A stretch of DNA of 64,000 bases. It comes from Blattamonas nauphoetae. Taxonomy: Eukaryota; Preaxostyla; Oxymonadida. Below, in pieces: positions 46,101 to 56,410 of this stretch. Positions within the stretch are counted from its first letter, which is position 1, and each line of letters starts with the position of its first letter. The DNA lies in NCBI GenBank assembly GCA_033064195.1, contig JARBJD010000038.1, forward strand, positions 1-64,000, written 5' to 3'. The position numbers and the translations under genes were made by a program. The notes under the pieces were generated by a model that was not told where the DNA came from, did no database searches, and saw nothing but the letters and a program-made list of their open reading frames with translations.

Positions 46101-47865
46101 GTCCAACAACTGTACGATAAGAAAGCAAAAGCATTCTCGGTTGTTGTCGTTGGAGAGCGAATGGTCCCGTGTGGACTGTTCCTCGAAATCTTCGAGTTTG
46201 ACAACAAAACGAGCAAAGAAGGCAATTCCATCACAATGGAACTCAACGCCTCAACCACAAAGTCAATCACAGACACAAACATGTCTCTCTCAGTCTCAGA
46301 CTCCTCTCTGACTACACTCTCCGCAACAGTCGAATGGCGTGCACGCCTCCTCTACGCCGACAACATCCCGACTCAAGAATTCTTCACGATCAGCGGAGGT
46401 GGAAGCTCGAACAAGTCGGAGTTCGCTAAAGCGCTGCCATGGTTGATACCAGTCATCGTTGTCGCTGTTCTTGTGCTCTTGCTCGTTGTGATCATCCTGA
46501 TTGTCCTCCTCCGCAGAATGAAGAAGAAAGACACAGCACAAGCGCCACTTCTCGCCACGCAAGAACTGGATGTGACAGACAAAGTCGAATTTGACGAATC
46601 TTACCAATTTGCTCAGAACTCAGCTTCATCTGTCGCTCATCCGCTCAACCCAAACGGCACGACAGCCTTCGTCTTTGAACATCCCGCTTCGAAAATGGTG
46701 AGTGGGAAAGACTTCCAACCCCAATCTCAGCCAACCGGACTCGATGAGCTTGTGGAGGCAGTGAGATGTGACGAGGGAGGGACAGTTGTGATGGTGAAGA
46801 AGAAGGAGTCGTTGTACAACAGAATCCATTGCGCCAATCCCCAACACATCTCGAAAGAACAGATCGCTCTGAATGTTGTCAAAACGTTGAAACAAATCAC
46901 GAAGCATCACCCAACCGCGGAAACACTCACACGACTCAACTCTCACTGGATCTTGTTCGACAAAGACAACAAAACTTGTCTCCGACTGAAAGACGATCCA
47001 AAGCCAGTCCATGCTTCGCAGTCGACCCCAAAGACAATGCAAACCACCTCACACGAAGGCCAGCGATGGGAAGCACCGGAAATCGCCAACAGTGAAGACG
47101 ATCACACTGTCATCGATCCTCTCAAAGCCGCAGTTTTTAGTCTCGGCCTGGTCATGTGGGAAATGGAGACCGGAGACGTGCCTTTCAAAGAAGTTGATAG
47201 TGGTCGGATAAACCCGTTAACTCCGATAAACCCGTTAAAACATCCCCCATTTCACATATATCATCTCTTTCACACGACTCATCAGTTGTACCTGTAAGAA
47301 AACCCTAGTGAGAATTCTGGAAGGAATTGTGACTCTTTCAGAGATTGGATCAAAGACAATGGGTCTATTCAAATGGATGAAATGCCAACGACGACACAGC
47401 GCAAGTTATTCTGACCATGAAAAGCTCGACTCGCAACACATGATCCCTCTAGTTCTCGGAAATAGATTTGTTCAACTTCGTTCAAAAAACAACGTTCACT
47501 TTTCGCTTTGCATTTCACAATCATTCTTTCATGAAGAACTCTAGTTTTAAAAAAAATGAGGAAATGCATGAATGTGAAGTGGAAGGAGAATTAAGATGAA
47601 GAGGGGAGACTGTTTCGTCCCTTTGGAAGGGTTAACGGGTTTATCCGCTCTAACGGGTTTGTCCGGGTACTATGATGCGATCAACGCTGCGAGAAACATC
47701 GGAGCGGGGCAGCGTCCCAAAATGGAAATACTCACAGACTCCAAGAAACAACTCGTCGAGAAGTGCACGAGTTTCACTCCATTCGACAGACCAAGCTTGG
47801 ACGAGCTCGAAACGGACCTGCTCAAGCTCGACAGTGGTGTCGCTCAGGATCTTGTGCCAAGATAA
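34972..47865 (+). CDS. Beta-helix receptor-like pseudokinase G2, interrupted by six transposons
   Basis: The host parts are 34972-37118, 39278-39810, 40340-41208, 41607-44019, 45421-45727, 46115-47197 and 47676-47865. Joined at the target duplications they give exactly 2,514 codons including stop with no other break. Domain order: signal peptide, long beta-helix region with Cys/Gly-Gly coils (about 300-900 and beyond), Ser/Thr-rich repeats, an Ig-like or linker block with CGLFLE, a transmembrane span (about 2199-2223), a basic stop-transfer, then a kinase-like C-lobe (about 2290-2500). The interrupting elements are, in order, D, the hAT MITE, E, B, F and C. Probable surface receptor or adhesin of unknown ligand. 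Confidence 0.8.
37119..39275 (+). mobile_element. Autonomous pogo-like (Tc1/mariner superfamily) transposon D, 2,157 bp
   Basis: It has TIRs of about 225 bp, nearly identical (37119 to about 37343 and about 39051-39275), starting CCGTGGTTGGACAACCCG. TA duplications lie at 37117-37118 and 39276-39277. Two TTGGA(C/A)AACCCGTCC boxes stand 18 bp apart at each end. It encodes a DDD transposase. The identity of the TIRs and the readable gene mark it as recent and possibly active. Inserted in G2. Confidence 0.95.
37380..39106 (+). CDS. pogo/Tigger-type DDD transposase of element D
   Basis: The catalytic core is clear: first Asp in FDYDETGF (near 38047), second in LLLDNCSSH (near 38398), third in LPPNTTHLTQPLDD (near 38506), the typical DDE_1/pogo pattern. 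The N-terminal part (37450-37780) is helical and basic with PGRPSKVPP, a likely DNA-binding helix-turn-helix region. A 29-nt GT-AG intron at 37788-37816 joins RPMVQKK to IQNILVGSSN. An acceptor-like CTTCCAG at 37449 hints at a further upstream intron, so the start is uncertain. The C-terminal basic tail overlaps the right TIR. Confidence 0.9.
39278..41208 (+). CDS. G2 parts 2-3: further beta-helix (carries the hAT MITE between)
   Basis: 39278-39810 continues TY|DVPTIEIKNSRFVSC with coils such as SAEYGGAVHFAM and SKFGGGIFLKL. 40340-41208 then continues S-F|L-I-D into a region with CGYRYLPCQDFLVGHG (a conserved C-x-Y-x-x-L-P-C block) and coils TSNGGAISA and SGNGGGIFIDA. Confidence 0.75.
39811..40331. 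mobile_element. hAT MITE, 521 bp, copy 2
   Basis: Same ends as copy 1 (CAGGCATCTG...CAGAAGCCTG). The 8-bp duplication is GTCATTCC at 39803-39810 and 40332-40339. It differs from copy 1 at only a few bases and has the same length. Inserted in G2. Confidence 0.93.
41209..41604. mobile_element. Tc1/mariner-type MITE E, 396 bp
   Basis: The TIR CTGAGGTTACA is flanked by TA (41207-41208, 41605-41606). The interior is a diverged relative of element F: shared blocks include TTGCGAACCTT.CTCCAGCT-like text, GTCATGTCAC and AGAGCGTGCTGA. No coding capacity. Inserted in G2. Confidence 0.88.
41607..44019 (+). CDS. G2 part 4: Ser/Thr-rich repeat region
   Basis: It continues ETL|ITTAKFPSVSGS. It contains two related blocks, each with a C-G-H...(C-P/L-P-C) signature (CGHFGVACPTI; CGHEKLPCLTV), which look like repeats of the large module seen in part 3 and in G1 (CGETKATLCRTI). 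Beta-strand rich, extracellular. Confidence 0.75.
44020..45418. mobile_element. Foldback (palindromic) transposon B, 1,399 bp
   Basis: Arms of about 572 bp (44020-44592 and 44846-45418) mirror each other in perfect register around a spacer homologous to that of A. Ends are TAGTGGAAATTTAACCCG; TA flanks at 44018-44019 and 45419-45420. The two AACCCG boxes are 18 bp apart. B differs from A at many positions although each has near-identical arms. Inserted in G2. Confidence 0.93.
45421..45727 (+). CDS. G2 part 5
   Basis: It continues ISN|SKIDIDTTSFARLS, then a block ending FVPTLTPASCNSTY at the left border of element F. Extracellular, before the membrane. Confidence 0.75.
45728..46112. mobile_element. 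Tc1/mariner-type MITE F, 385 bp
   Basis: TIR CA(A/G)TTGTTGGACAATTTTG is flanked by TA (45726-45727, 46113-46114). It is the same family as E but with longer, better-preserved TIRs. Inserted in G2. Confidence 0.9.
46115..47197 (+). CDS. G2 part 6: juxtamembrane domain, transmembrane span, kinase-like domain
   Basis: It begins TY|DKKAKAFSVVVVG. A beta-rich juxtamembrane domain with CGLFLE precedes a membrane span (LIPVIVVAVLVLLLVVIILI, near 46440-46505) and an RRMKKK stop-transfer. The kinase-like region lacks a clear Lys of the VAIK type, an HRD loop and a DFG motif; it keeps a GQRWEAPE (APE-like) and a F-S-L-G-L-V-M-W-E helix. It therefore looks like a pseudokinase. Confidence 0.75.
47198..47672. 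mobile_element. Short non-autonomous element C, 475 bp
   Basis: Ends TAGTGGTCGGATAAACCCG and, reversed, TAGTACCCGGACAAACCCG. Two AACCCG boxes 18 bp apart at each end give the same grammar as A, B and D. The flanking repeat is best read as TGA (47195-47197, 47673-47675), not TA. No coding capacity. Inserted in the kinase-like domain of G2. Confidence 0.85.
47676..47865 (+). CDS. G2 part 7: end of kinase-like C-lobe
   Basis: It continues FKEVD|AINAARNIGAG, then FTPFDRPSLDELETDLLKL, which matches the end of a protein kinase C-lobe including the conserved Arg of R-P. Stop at 47863-47865. Confidence 0.75.
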
Positions 47866-48467
47866 CGACTCCTCTTCACTCACTAATCATTTGAGATGGA
47901 ACCGATCAACACTTCAAACATGAACCGAGAGACACAACTTCACATGACAACTTTTCTCTTTTGAAAGAGACACTTCTCTCCTCTTTCCCGGCTGAGATAC
48001 CACACGTTCTGTTTAGCTTGCCGTTGTATTTATGGAGAGATGCTCACCTCGAAACAGCGAGTTTCTGTGACATCTCCCACACACACGTCGAATTCTGATT
48101 CGCTTTTCATCAACTTTCCGTCTTCCTTCGTTTCAAATCCGATCTATTCTCTTTTGAGACTTCATTTTTCGTCTTTCTCTCATTTCACACTGTCTTCCGT
48201 TCAAATCCGATCGGTTCTCTTTTGAGAATACCTTTTACATATTTCTGTTGCTTTCTCACGCTTCTGTGTCAAGCACGTACATCTCTTTGGATTATGTCCC
48301 ACATCTCGCCCTTCTTCGAAGTTCTCGACTCCAAGCATCCGTGCCTGTTAGTCGTTGATATTCATAGGGTCTCAAGCGCATTTCATTCTCCCTATGTGAT
48401 TATTCAATCGACATTTCAATGTCCTATATGTTCTTTTGACTACTTTCCTTCGTTCTTCTCCACTTGT
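47866..48467. other. Intergenic stretch between convergent G2 and G4
   Basis: T/C-rich with repeats of TTCAAATCCGATC..TTCTCTTTTGAGA near 48130 and 48195. No gene recognised. Confidence 0.4.
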
Positions 48468-50142
48468 TTAGCCAGTTGATTCATTCTGCTCTCCCTTTCT
48501 CGATGGTTTTCTCTGAAACGGGTAAAAAAATAAGGAGTAAAGTGTGACATGAACCGTGAAATTCATTCCCCCATTCCCGTCTCCCCCTTCATCCTCTTCA
48601 CGTTTTGCCTTCATCCCACTCATCTCACTCGCACTGTCAACGTACTCCTCCATCTCTGACGGTGTGTCATTGTCCATTCGCATCAGCCATCCCTCCACTG
48701 CATCTTCGAGCCCTGCTTCTCGCTGTCTCTCCACTCTCTTCTTGCATCTTTCGTTCTCGTCCCTTCTCATCTGCTCTTCATAAATTCCGACCTTCTCTAG
48801 TCTTGCTCCCAAAACTCTCTCATCTGTCTTCTCCACCAACCACCCCACTTCCCACTCCTCTCTTCCTGTCTCCGCAATCTCCCCATCTTCGAAGAGTTCT
48901 TTCTCGAGCACTAGTGCCCAATCTGAGAGAGCAGTGATTTGGTCCACGATGGGCAGAGTGCACACGATTCCCTTCAGAAAGCACTCCTCCCGCTGAAGAA
49001 CGAACTGCAGATATTGCTTGACCGGTTTCAACACACGTTCAAACAGAAACAGTCGGAACTTCTTCCGCTTTTCCAGCGGAGGGATGGAGCGTGTCGAGGC
49101 CCAGAGCATGTTGTAGATGGCCCAAACGAGATTCACGTGAAAACGTTCGTTTGTGATGGGAACGGAATACGGTCTGGACGTGTCCATCACCCGCTGAAGC
49201 AGATTCTCTTCCAGCATGGGACGGAGCAGGTGAGGAAGATTGGTCCCGATGATGGTGAGTGCCTCAAGATGAGAGGAACACCTGACGAAGGGCTGGCGGC
49301 AGGTTCGCTCCAAAAGGGAGCAGAACTGCGGAGCATCGGAGAGGGCAGATTCGACAACAGCTTTGAGTGCGTCGGATTTGTCGCAGAGAGTTAAAGTCAA
49401 GCCGTGCCACGAACTGTCGAGAGTGAAGCTCATCACCTCAGAAAAGAAGTTCTCATTCTCACATTTTGAAGGAGTTGGGGATGATTCAAGCAGATCGAGG
49501 GAGGCGACGATGGCCGATTTGAGAAAAGGAACAAAGTCGCAGTCGACCAAAATCTGGACAAGATGAGAAGAGAGGAAGACATACGTTGTGAAAAGAGCTG
49601 TTCCTGTCATGCAGTGTTTCGACGAGAGAGAATCCTGCACCGATAACATCTAAAGAACCATGTTCAGTGAGAAGTGGTGATTCTCTGGGAGGTGTGGTGG
49701 AGAGAGCAGAGATGGTTCCATCCGAAGGTGACGATTCCGTGAAGAGGGACTTCATTTTCGAAAGATGTTCGGTCAGCGTGGCACACAATCGCGCTACGAA
49801 TGGGACAAGCTCCGACGAACTGCCAGTCGAAGCAGAAGGCACAGTGTGTGTTTGGAGGAAGCGGATCACGCTGTTCTCTTCACGGCAGCGGGCGGAGAGA
49901 GAGTTAAGAGCGATCGTCGAGACGGAGAGATGCGGGGAGAAACTTAGTTGGGTCAGAAGGCTCAAATGCGGAATTGCTGGGTCATTTCTTTCAATATGAT
50001 CGATACATGCAAGAAATTCAGTTGTGTGGTGGGCGAGGAAGGTGGAAGACGATCGAGCTGTGGATGTCCACAACAACAGGCAATTTCCGAGCTGGAACAA
50101 AATAATGGAAATGCGGGAAAATTCAAACTTCAGTGAGCACAT
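48468..50142 (-). CDS. Helical hypothetical protein G4 with a 31-nt intron
   Basis: Exons are 50142-49585 and 49553-48468. The intron 49584-49554 has GTATGT at its 5' end and CAG at its 3' end, and joins SSFHN to ILVDCDFVPF in frame (547 codons as drawn). The protein is leucine-rich helical with LLERTCRQPF, MLEENLLQRVMD, LKPVKQYLQFVLQRE and EEWEVGWLVEKT; I recall this text as a large oxymonad-specific family of unknown role. An acceptor-like TTCCAG near 50092 suggests further 5' exons, so the start is uncertain. A charged C-terminal tail is followed by a short Phe-rich end that may be unspliced. Confidence 0.7.
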
Positions 50143-51104
50143 CTGTCTTCGAAACGGAGGTTATCCATGTGAGAAAGAAGGACGGGATCATCGATCCACA
50201 AATCCGACTTAATTCGCCTTCTGAAGATTTTCCTGATCGAAAAAATGATGCAAAAGAGTTAATGTTAACAGAAGTCATTGTCAAACCAATCAGACACAAC
50301 AATTTCGGGAGAGTAATCTGAGAAATGATGATGACACAGGAATCACACTGGAACATCACATGATTGCGTCTGTTCACAATATAGCGTAAGAGGATTGATG
50401 TACTCCACGTGAGGTATTGTTGAGAGGGCCCAATCAGACTCTGTCAAAATCATCAATGGGAGTGAAACACGATCAGGTCGGGACAAACCTGACACGAGAA
50501 CAAGGAGGTTATGAAGCATCATTGGGCGTATTGCACTACAGCCACCAGAAATAAGATTTAGAATCATTTCAAGAGAGATCTGGAAAGAAAGGAGTTTGAG
50601 GGTCGAGGAAAGAAGACAAACGATCTGTTTCGCATTCGAGAGATTAAATTGAGAATTTGAAGATAGCTTGTTGACAAACATGGAGTTTTAGGGCGATGAA
50701 TAGTTGGTGAGACGTTTGAAAAGTCGATTAAACGATTGTGTGATCGATTGGTAAACAAGAAAGTATCTCTTTTGGTTTGATCAATTATGATCTGGCCCAG
50801 GGTCGCACACATGTGTCAATAAATACACATACATTCTCATGGTATCTCTCCTCATCCTGTGCTTTTTACTTTATGGATTGAAACCTGAATTATTTTGAGG
50901 TTATCTGTCCAATTGTTGATGAACTAAAATCTGTCTGTTTTGCTGGTGACTGGTTGAGTGATCCAGGATCTTATGGGCTATTCTATCCTCGAGATCGTCC
51001 CAACGACAAAATGTCGAAGTGATGTCTTCCTTTTGAGAAAGATAGAAGCAGAGACTTGATTCAACCAAAATCATGGTTAGATCTAATCACATCAAGAATC
51101 AGAC
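50143..51104. other. Intergenic stretch, possibly 5' exons of G4 or G5
   Basis: Only short frames. Some intron-like acceptors suggest small exons of the flanking genes but I cannot place them. Confidence 0.3.
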
Positions 51105-51189
51105 ATGTTTGATCGTCAGGGAGACTCCTGGAATCAATCAATCTCTCTTAATAGTTCAACTGTATGTGTGACCTGTCTTTCTCATCTCG

Positions 51190-54100
51190 TTAGACCAAGG
51201 AACAGGCACTTCTCCGAGACACCTTCGCTCTCTTCAAAGAGGATTCCATTCCATCTCTTCTCGATCATCTCCGAGGTACGTCCACTTCATCTTTCCCTGA
51301 ACCGTGTTTTCATGTTTCAGCATCAGAAGGAATTGTGACAGACGAGAATATTGCATGGTTCGAAGATGGCTTCTGTGAGCCGTTCCGACCATATTTCATT
51401 CCCAACCGTATCGTGTGCCTCGTTATTAGTTGATTGTTTCAGCATCTCACCAAATGCGTCATGGACTGTCTTTTGATTATTGGTCTATTTTCGTTCATGT
51501 TTTCATTCTCGCAGTTACTTCCACGTTATCCGAAAAATGTGAGAATATGTTGGTCAAGGTCCTTTCTCACATCCTTCTTGCTTGGCCATACGACATCTTT
51601 CCTTCAGAACAGACAGAGTACGTGTGTCATCGCTTTGTCTCATCATTTCGTGTAGTTCTACACATTTCTCTGTCAATTCTCTTTGCAATCAGTTGGACTC
51701 AGGTTGATGCTAAGAACAATGCGGGAATACCATTTGAAGTGGTATTTGATGGAGTTTCTCGTCGACAACTGCCAACCCTCTTCTGATCCTTCTGCACCCT
51801 CCCAAATCATCCTCACTCGACCGACACCCCTTCTCATCACTGCCATCGACGAGATGAACACACACTTCTCCATCCATGATCTGTCTCGATATCTCTCCAC
51901 TCCTCCCGATCTCACAACCGACGAAGACGATGATTCATCAGCCAGAACAGACCTCGCCATTGATGTGCTGTTTCTGTCTCTACTGAGCGTCGTGTCGAAC
52001 GAAGCATTTCACAAACCAGCTCGACACCTCCTGACTCGCATGTTTGAGATGTCGGAAGGCGAGTTGGAGAAACTTCTGTTGGAGCGAGAGGTTCGACGTG
52101 GAGATTTGGAGATGGAGTGGCTTGGCGAGGAAAGGCAGACAGAAAACACTCTGTCTTTTACTGACGGAGTGTTGATGTTACTGGGAAGGAGAGAGACAGA
52201 ATGGGAACGAGACGAAGACACGAATGAGGCAGTCACGGACGAAGAGAGTGCGGGAGAAACTGAAGACGAGACTGAATCTTAAGATAAGGAACAAGAACCA
52301 GAAAGTGTGGAGTATCCTCGATCCGTCTACAACACACCACTTCAAGAAGTCGCATCGACACCAACTGTCTTCCTCCATCGAGTGGCCTGCTTGTTGATTT
52401 CTGTGCTTTTCTCGGCTGAATGTGATTGTCTCCCATCCAAACACCAACCAATTGCCTCGCCATCCACAATCAACAACGATCCTGACTCCACCAACGACAG
52501 TGTATCTGAACCAACAAATCACAAAATGAGCGAATCGCACCTGTTCAGAATCTGTCTGAAACTGACTGGCTGGCTCCAAACGACTTTCACGGAATGGCAG
52601 TCTGGCTCAGTGTTCACCAAAACAGTGCGGATGGACGTGGAGTCGGCTGTGTCCATCGTGTTCCTCCTCCTTCCCCACGCCGACCTCGACTCGCAATGCT
52701 TCCTCGTCTCCCTCTTTCGCACCTTCTCCCACTTCACCGAAATGGTGCCCCTCGTGATCACCCCCGACCTCGTCCGAAAAGTTGCCCTCTTCTTCGCCCG
52801 ACTCGGCCCCTCGCTCCCCCCTCAGCTCGTGCAGAGTGTGGAGTACGGCGTGAGGTTGATGATGGCTGGAAAACGGACTCCTCAAGTCGGACCGTTCTTT
52901 GAAGAGGCAGCCGAGCTGTGCCGACCGATTCTGGCCGAGCTGGTTGGTCAGTTGGAGAGTGACGTGGAGGGAAGGAGGGAGGTAGCAGCGCAGATTTGGG
53001 TGATTGTGTCGTCGAATGATGATTCCTTGCTGTACTCGTCCAATCTACCTGTTCATCTTCTCTCAGTCCTCTCCGACGAGACTGACGACAACGAAGCGTT
53101 CTTCATCCTTCGTGCATGCACCAAAGCTTTTTCGGATGGTTGCCGACACTCGTCACCAGTGCACTCACTTCTTTCCAAACACTTCCCCCTCCTCCTTCGG
53201 TTGGGAAAGAAGATCAGCCGACTTCAATTGGCCGTCGAGGCGTGGAGGCTGCTTCTGCAAATGCTTTTTGAGGTTACCAGCCCCGCCAGATCCCAAAAAG
53301 AAGAAATGATCCAATTTCTTGGAACACTCGAAGGTTTCGCAGTGGACTACGGGGAAACAGTCGGCAGAGTGCTGCAGATGCGAAATCGTCCAAACAGCAC
53401 TCTCCAGGGTGATGAAGACATCAACCAGCATCTGCACTTTCTTGCCTATGGCCTCAAATGCTTCCAAAAGCTGTTCCAGCACATCGATTTCTCTCCTCTT
53501 CATCTCACACTCGTTCCCACACTCACACCTCTGCGACCCTTCTTCGGATCTGACGAAGACTCTCTTTGGGTGCGTGATTCTCCGACATATTTGACTCTCT
53601 CCTCCTTCCGACATCTCAATCCCTTTCACTTCATCCCAACGTCGCCATCTTTCCCGACAGAACAATCTGTGTTGGACGACATTCTGAGGAGCAAGATCGC
53701 CCGAGCAGAATGGATCATTCGAAATGGCGAGGATGTGAAACAAACCCATCAAAGCGAACGAGACCACATCAACATTCAGACGAGCTACCACCTCCATCGC
53801 ACACGTCAAGTGAAGCTGGCTTTGGAGTGCGCGATCCGCCTTCCTCGTCTTCTGCACAACTCCGTCCCCTTCCACAGAGCGAGACAGGCGCAGGTTGAAC
53901 AAGGAGAGGAGAAAAGATGGACCAAACATTTGATTGACACTGCGGAATCGCTCCTTTCCACCTTCTATTTTCGTATTCTCACAACTCTTCCAAAGAATAT
54001 CGTCATTTCTCGCGAAGTGGACATCGGTTTCGTTGGTTGGGCGTTTCTGGACGGGAACAGACGAGATGCCATCACTTCTCAAAACGAGGAGGACTCGACT

Positions 54101-54445
54101 CCATCCGAGCCGTCTCTCTCGTTCTTCGAGAATATTCAGTTTGCTGTGATGTGGGCAATGAAAGGGATGGTTGAGTCCCCTTTCTCTCGTCCGTCAAGGA
54201 TATTCAACCGAGGCCTTCAAGTTATGTGGAAGTTGGTGCACAACTCGATCCTCTTCCGCCCACCCTTCGATACCGCCATCGAACAGACAGCCGTTCAGAT
54301 GTGTGTCTGTCTTCGTGAGGAAGGTCTGGAGGATGTGGTGGGTGTTGTGGAATGTCTCCTCGACAGCTCATTGCTGACGCAGTTCGGTCAAAACAACGAT
54401 CACGATGGAGATGATTTTACTCTTTTTGACAGGCGATTTACTTGA
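51190..54445 (+). CDS. Large helical hypothetical protein G5, multi-exon, one in-frame TAA
   Basis: Exon 1 (about 51190-51275, KEQALLRDTFALFKEDSIPS) is joined by an intron 51276-51320 (GTACGT...TTCAG) to ASEGIVTDENIAWFEDGF. A second intron 51375-51442 (GTGAGC...TTTCAG) follows. A third short intron between 51683 and 51786 is needed to change phase (51703-51739 would fit). From there the frame runs to 54445 but is crossed by one TAA at 52280-52282 in an acidic Glu-rich stretch. The protein is leucine-rich helical, cytosolic, with no known domain; it resembles G3 and G4 in style. The TAA may be a mutation or an error. Confidence 0.6.
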
Positions 54446-54900
54446 GAAGGTGCTCGCCTCTCATTGAGGGATTTATGGCTGTGAGCAGGTAGCTGTGAGA
54501 AGTTCGATGTTCTGAAACAAGTGCCTTTCGTTTTGTGGGAAAGCACACCACTTAAGATAAGAAGACCCTTCATGTCCAGAGCTTGCTGAATCGTTTCATC
54601 ACTCATTTTGTTCTTTCTATCACGTTCGATTCATTCATTCGTGGTTGTGAAAAAACTGGATTCAAGTTGGATTCCTTTGTTCGACACTGTGGCAATCGTC
54701 GCCTCTTGTCATTGCTCCATCAAACTTGGAACGCAGACCTTTGTCAGGACTGATGGGTTTCTCGTTCATGATGAGATGGAAAAGTGTGAAGAAACCGAAG
54801 ATAGTGACAAACCAAAAAAGACACAGAAAATATCAACAAGGACGAAAGTATTTAAGAAAGAAACGTCAAATTAACACATTCTGGCCGGAGAGGTCCGCCT
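54446..54900. other. Intergenic stretch between convergent G5 and G6
   Basis: No convincing gene; only short frames. Confidence 0.35.
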
Positions 54901-56410
54901 TCAACACCCACCGAACCGAGTGTACGTCTCTTTGGGCATCGCGAGGATGGCCGAATCCTGGAACTCAATCTGCTCCCGCTGCTTCTCGTCAAGCACAGCT
55001 CGAGCAATCTCCTCTTCCGGCGGCAGAATAACACGAAATGACTTGGGAACGGGGAGTGTGATGAGGAACACGGTCCCCACGCCCAAACGAGTCCGAATCT
55101 CAAAAGTTCCTCCAAATTGTTTTGTAAATACATACGCCTTTGTCAATCCATAGCCTGCTCCCAACGTCCTTCGATCAGTCACGTTCGATCCCCTGAATCC
55201 GAAATGGACGCACTGCCTGACCTCGTCCTCCGGAATGCCGCGCCCGTTATCCTTCACCTTGATCGTCACAGTCTCCCCGTTGCTGACCATCTCCCCCCAC
55301 AGTGTTCCGCCTGGATAGCAGTACTTTCTCGCGTTCATCAGGATGTCGCGCATGATGTCCTGGAAGATGGGCGGGATTGCGATCCAATCGCTCCCGTTGG
55401 GTCCCCGCACGTTGAGGTGCAGCACGTGCATTCCTGCTTTCGTGCGTTCCTTTTCGGAGAGGACGAGGCCAGTCGCCTGTTTCGATCCGTGTGCCACGGC
55501 CAACATAACATTCGCCATGTTCTGTCGAAGGGTTTCTGTTTTGTACACAATCCACGCATTCGAAGGGAGGGGAAGGCGCTTCACCATTTCCCCCCACTCG
55601 CGTCAGAATGATCGGGATCAGGTCGTTCTGGACCCAATCCAGATTTTCAGTAAAGATATGGCACTTCATCTGGAGAAGGTCATCCTCGGGGTCTTGCTTG
55701 CTCAGAGAGTCACAGACGTTGCGGGCATCACCAATTTCTCCAACAATGACAGGGACAAGATCAGGGAGTTGGAGGAGGAGAGGTACGAGATTCTATGACA
55801 ACAGAGACGATAATGAATCGCGCAATAATGAATGAGAGTAAATGAAGGTCGAGAAGACCAAAGGGTCAAGATATAATTGGAATGGAGGAATGTGTTGAAA
55901 TGGAGGGGATGATAAAGAAGTAAGCATATATACAAACGGCAATTTGATCCAATTGAGACATAATTTGGCCGCCAACCGCCAGAGTGTTCTGAAAAACTGG
56001 ACACGAGGAAAAGAAAGATCACAATTTTGAGGATTGCATCAGAAAAAGAAAGAGGGGATAAATGAAAGAATAAAGATGAATAGGAACAAGAACATGGAAA
56101 ATTCAGGATCGAAAAGAGATGGTGACAGACTTGGGATGGATGGATCGTCGAGACTTGTGATGCACGCTTCGATTCCTTCTGAGTTCATCCAGAGGAGTAC
56201 GTAGAGACTTCAGAAGTAAAATACACACCAACAAGGGATGTTAAAACATTTTGGAAACTATAAAGCGAGAATTATGTGATCTTCAAGGCAGACCTGTGAA
56301 AAACAACTTTTGTCTTTTGCTCCGTCGTTAAAGAGATATGTTCATCAATAACGTAGCTGTCCATATCGTTCTCGTTTCCTGAGCCGACAGCACCATCTAA
56401 AACAATATGC
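54901..56410 (-). CDS. Histidine-kinase-type ATPase (HATPase_c) protein G6, multi-exon
   Basis: The C-terminal exon (55600-54901) has a GHKL ATPase domain: N box RDILMNARKY, G1 box VKDNGRGIP, G2 box TLGAGYGLTKAY and GGTFEIRTRLGVGT. This is the ATP-binding part of sensor histidine kinases. The upstream exon (from about 55798) reads NLVPLLLQLPDLVPVIVGE... and joins across an intron ending TCATAG to NTLAVGGQIMSQLDQIA (about 55950-56000). Other exon-like pieces lie at about 56110-56210 (SLRTPLDELRRN) and 56325-56400. A one-base frame break sits in a run of six G/C near 55590. The domain has a bacterial flavour. Confidence 0.65.

Noticed and set aside
49554-49649. Frameshift in G4
   Set aside because: A clean 31-nt GTATGT...CAG intron explains the change of frame exactly.
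52280-52282. TAA read as glutamine (alternative code known in some oxymonads)
   Set aside because: Frames of more than 1,000 codons elsewhere contain no internal TAA or TAG and genes end with all three stops, so the standard code fits; this single TAA is better seen as a lesion or error.
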